Source: Sitta carolinensis (taxonomy: Eukaryota > Chordata > Aves > Passeriformes > Sittidae). Taken from it: a stretch of 64,000 nucleotides of DNA. Location: contig CM063294.1 of the NCBI GenBank assembly GCA_032173965.1, positions 9,538,452-9,602,451 of the forward strand. Direction: 5' to 3'. The notes under the pieces are model-generated. The model worked only from the letters and a program-made list of their open reading frames with translations. It was not told the origin of the DNA and searched no databases. The position numbers and the translations under genes were made by a program. Each line of letters starts with the position of its first letter. The first letter of the stretch is position 1. Of this stretch, positions 63,561-64,000 are shown piece after piece.

Positions 63561-64000
63561 CTGGGAAAGAAGCACAGAAATAACTGCCAGCTGGGGAGCA
63601 GTGACACAGCCAGAGCCAATCCCTGGCATCTCGCGGGAAGGTTCCCAAATTTGCACCATCACTGCACTGTAGACCCGAGACAGCCATTTCCTTGGCACAC
63701 ATGAAAGTGGGCTTGGCACAGAGCACTGGGGACACCACACACAGTTTCTGGCTCTTCCTACACCTTTATTTCATAGGGAGCAGTGGAATTATAGAATGTT
63801 AAGGGTTGGAAGGGACCTTAAAGATCATCTAGTCCCACTCTACCCTGTCATTGGCAGAGACATCTTCCAGCTTTTCAGAAGGAAAAAAAGCTTCTTCCAT
63901 TTTTTCTCCTCTTCCAAGGTGGTAGAACCAGGCCCCACAGCACTCTCCTTACCAAGGAGCAGCTCTGCCTGCCAAGGTTCTCAGCAAAGGCAAAGGGAAT
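63561..64000 (-). other. FAF2: FAF2 last intron (partial)
   Basis: Intronic sequence upstream of the last exon; it contains the CR1 fragment and no further exon. Confidence 0.8.
63788..63880 (-). mobile_element. CR1 LINE 3' fragment, minus orientation
   Basis: ATTATAGAATGTTAAGGGTT, GGAAGGGACCTTAAAGATCA and TCTAGTCCCACTCTACCCTG form the reverse complement of the CR1 3' terminus. It is a short fragment in the FAF2 intron. Confidence 0.93.

Overview
The window is vertebrate genomic DNA and almost certainly from a bird. Gene order, exon structure and protein sequence match the human 5q35.2 segment UNC5A - EIF4E1B - SNCB - GPRIN1 - CDHR2 - RNF44 - FAF2, read in reverse. Introns are short, the DNA is GC-rich with many CpG islands (typical of a small avian chromosome), and three interspersed repeats are bird-type CR1 LINE 3' ends with the familiar 'ggttggaagggacctt' signature. 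There is nothing bacterial or phage-like here: no operons, CRISPR array or attachment sites.

Layout. 1-4.4 kb: a CpG island with a probable first coding exon of UNC5A on the minus strand, and the start of its intron 1. 4.4-12.9 kb: no recognisable gene, but a string of AT-rich, homeodomain/POU-site-rich blocks that look like conserved regulatory elements. 13.0-14.4 kb: EIF4E1B (minus, 7 coding exons). 15.0-19.2 kb: SNCB, beta-synuclein (plus, 5 coding exons), head-to-head with EIF4E1B. 19.2-27 kb: intergenic, with a CR1 copy and an unexplained 82-codon membrane-type ORF next to an RFX-like X-box. 27.6-32.3 kb: GPRIN1 (plus, one coding exon, much shorter than the mammalian protein). 32.5-42.3 kb: CDHR2 (minus, 31 coding exons, 1312 residues), tail-to-tail with GPRIN1. 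43.6-62 kb: RNF44 (plus) with two candidate CpG-island promoters, a roughly 12 kb intron carrying a 38-bp minisatellite, 10 coding exons and a 2.7 kb 3'UTR. 62.7-64 kb: 3' end of FAF2 (minus), tail-to-tail with RNF44.

The genes are not one pathway. SNCB, GPRIN1 and UNC5A are neuronal (synaptic vesicle chaperone, neurite outgrowth, netrin receptor). EIF4E1B is an oocyte-type cap-binding protein. CDHR2 is an intestinal and renal brush-border cadherin. RNF44 and FAF2 belong to ubiquitin pathways. They share two divergent promoter regions (EIF4E1B/SNCB and CDHR2/RNF44) and two convergent 3' ends (GPRIN1/CDHR2 and RNF44/FAF2).

Most notable: the regulatory-element cluster beside UNC5A, with TSPAN17 not visible where mammals carry it; a one-base frame break in RNF44; a beta-synuclein repeat one residue short; the micro-ORF with X-box; and a minisatellite open in all three forward frames. 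Gene identities rest on remembered family sequences. No database search or expression data were available.
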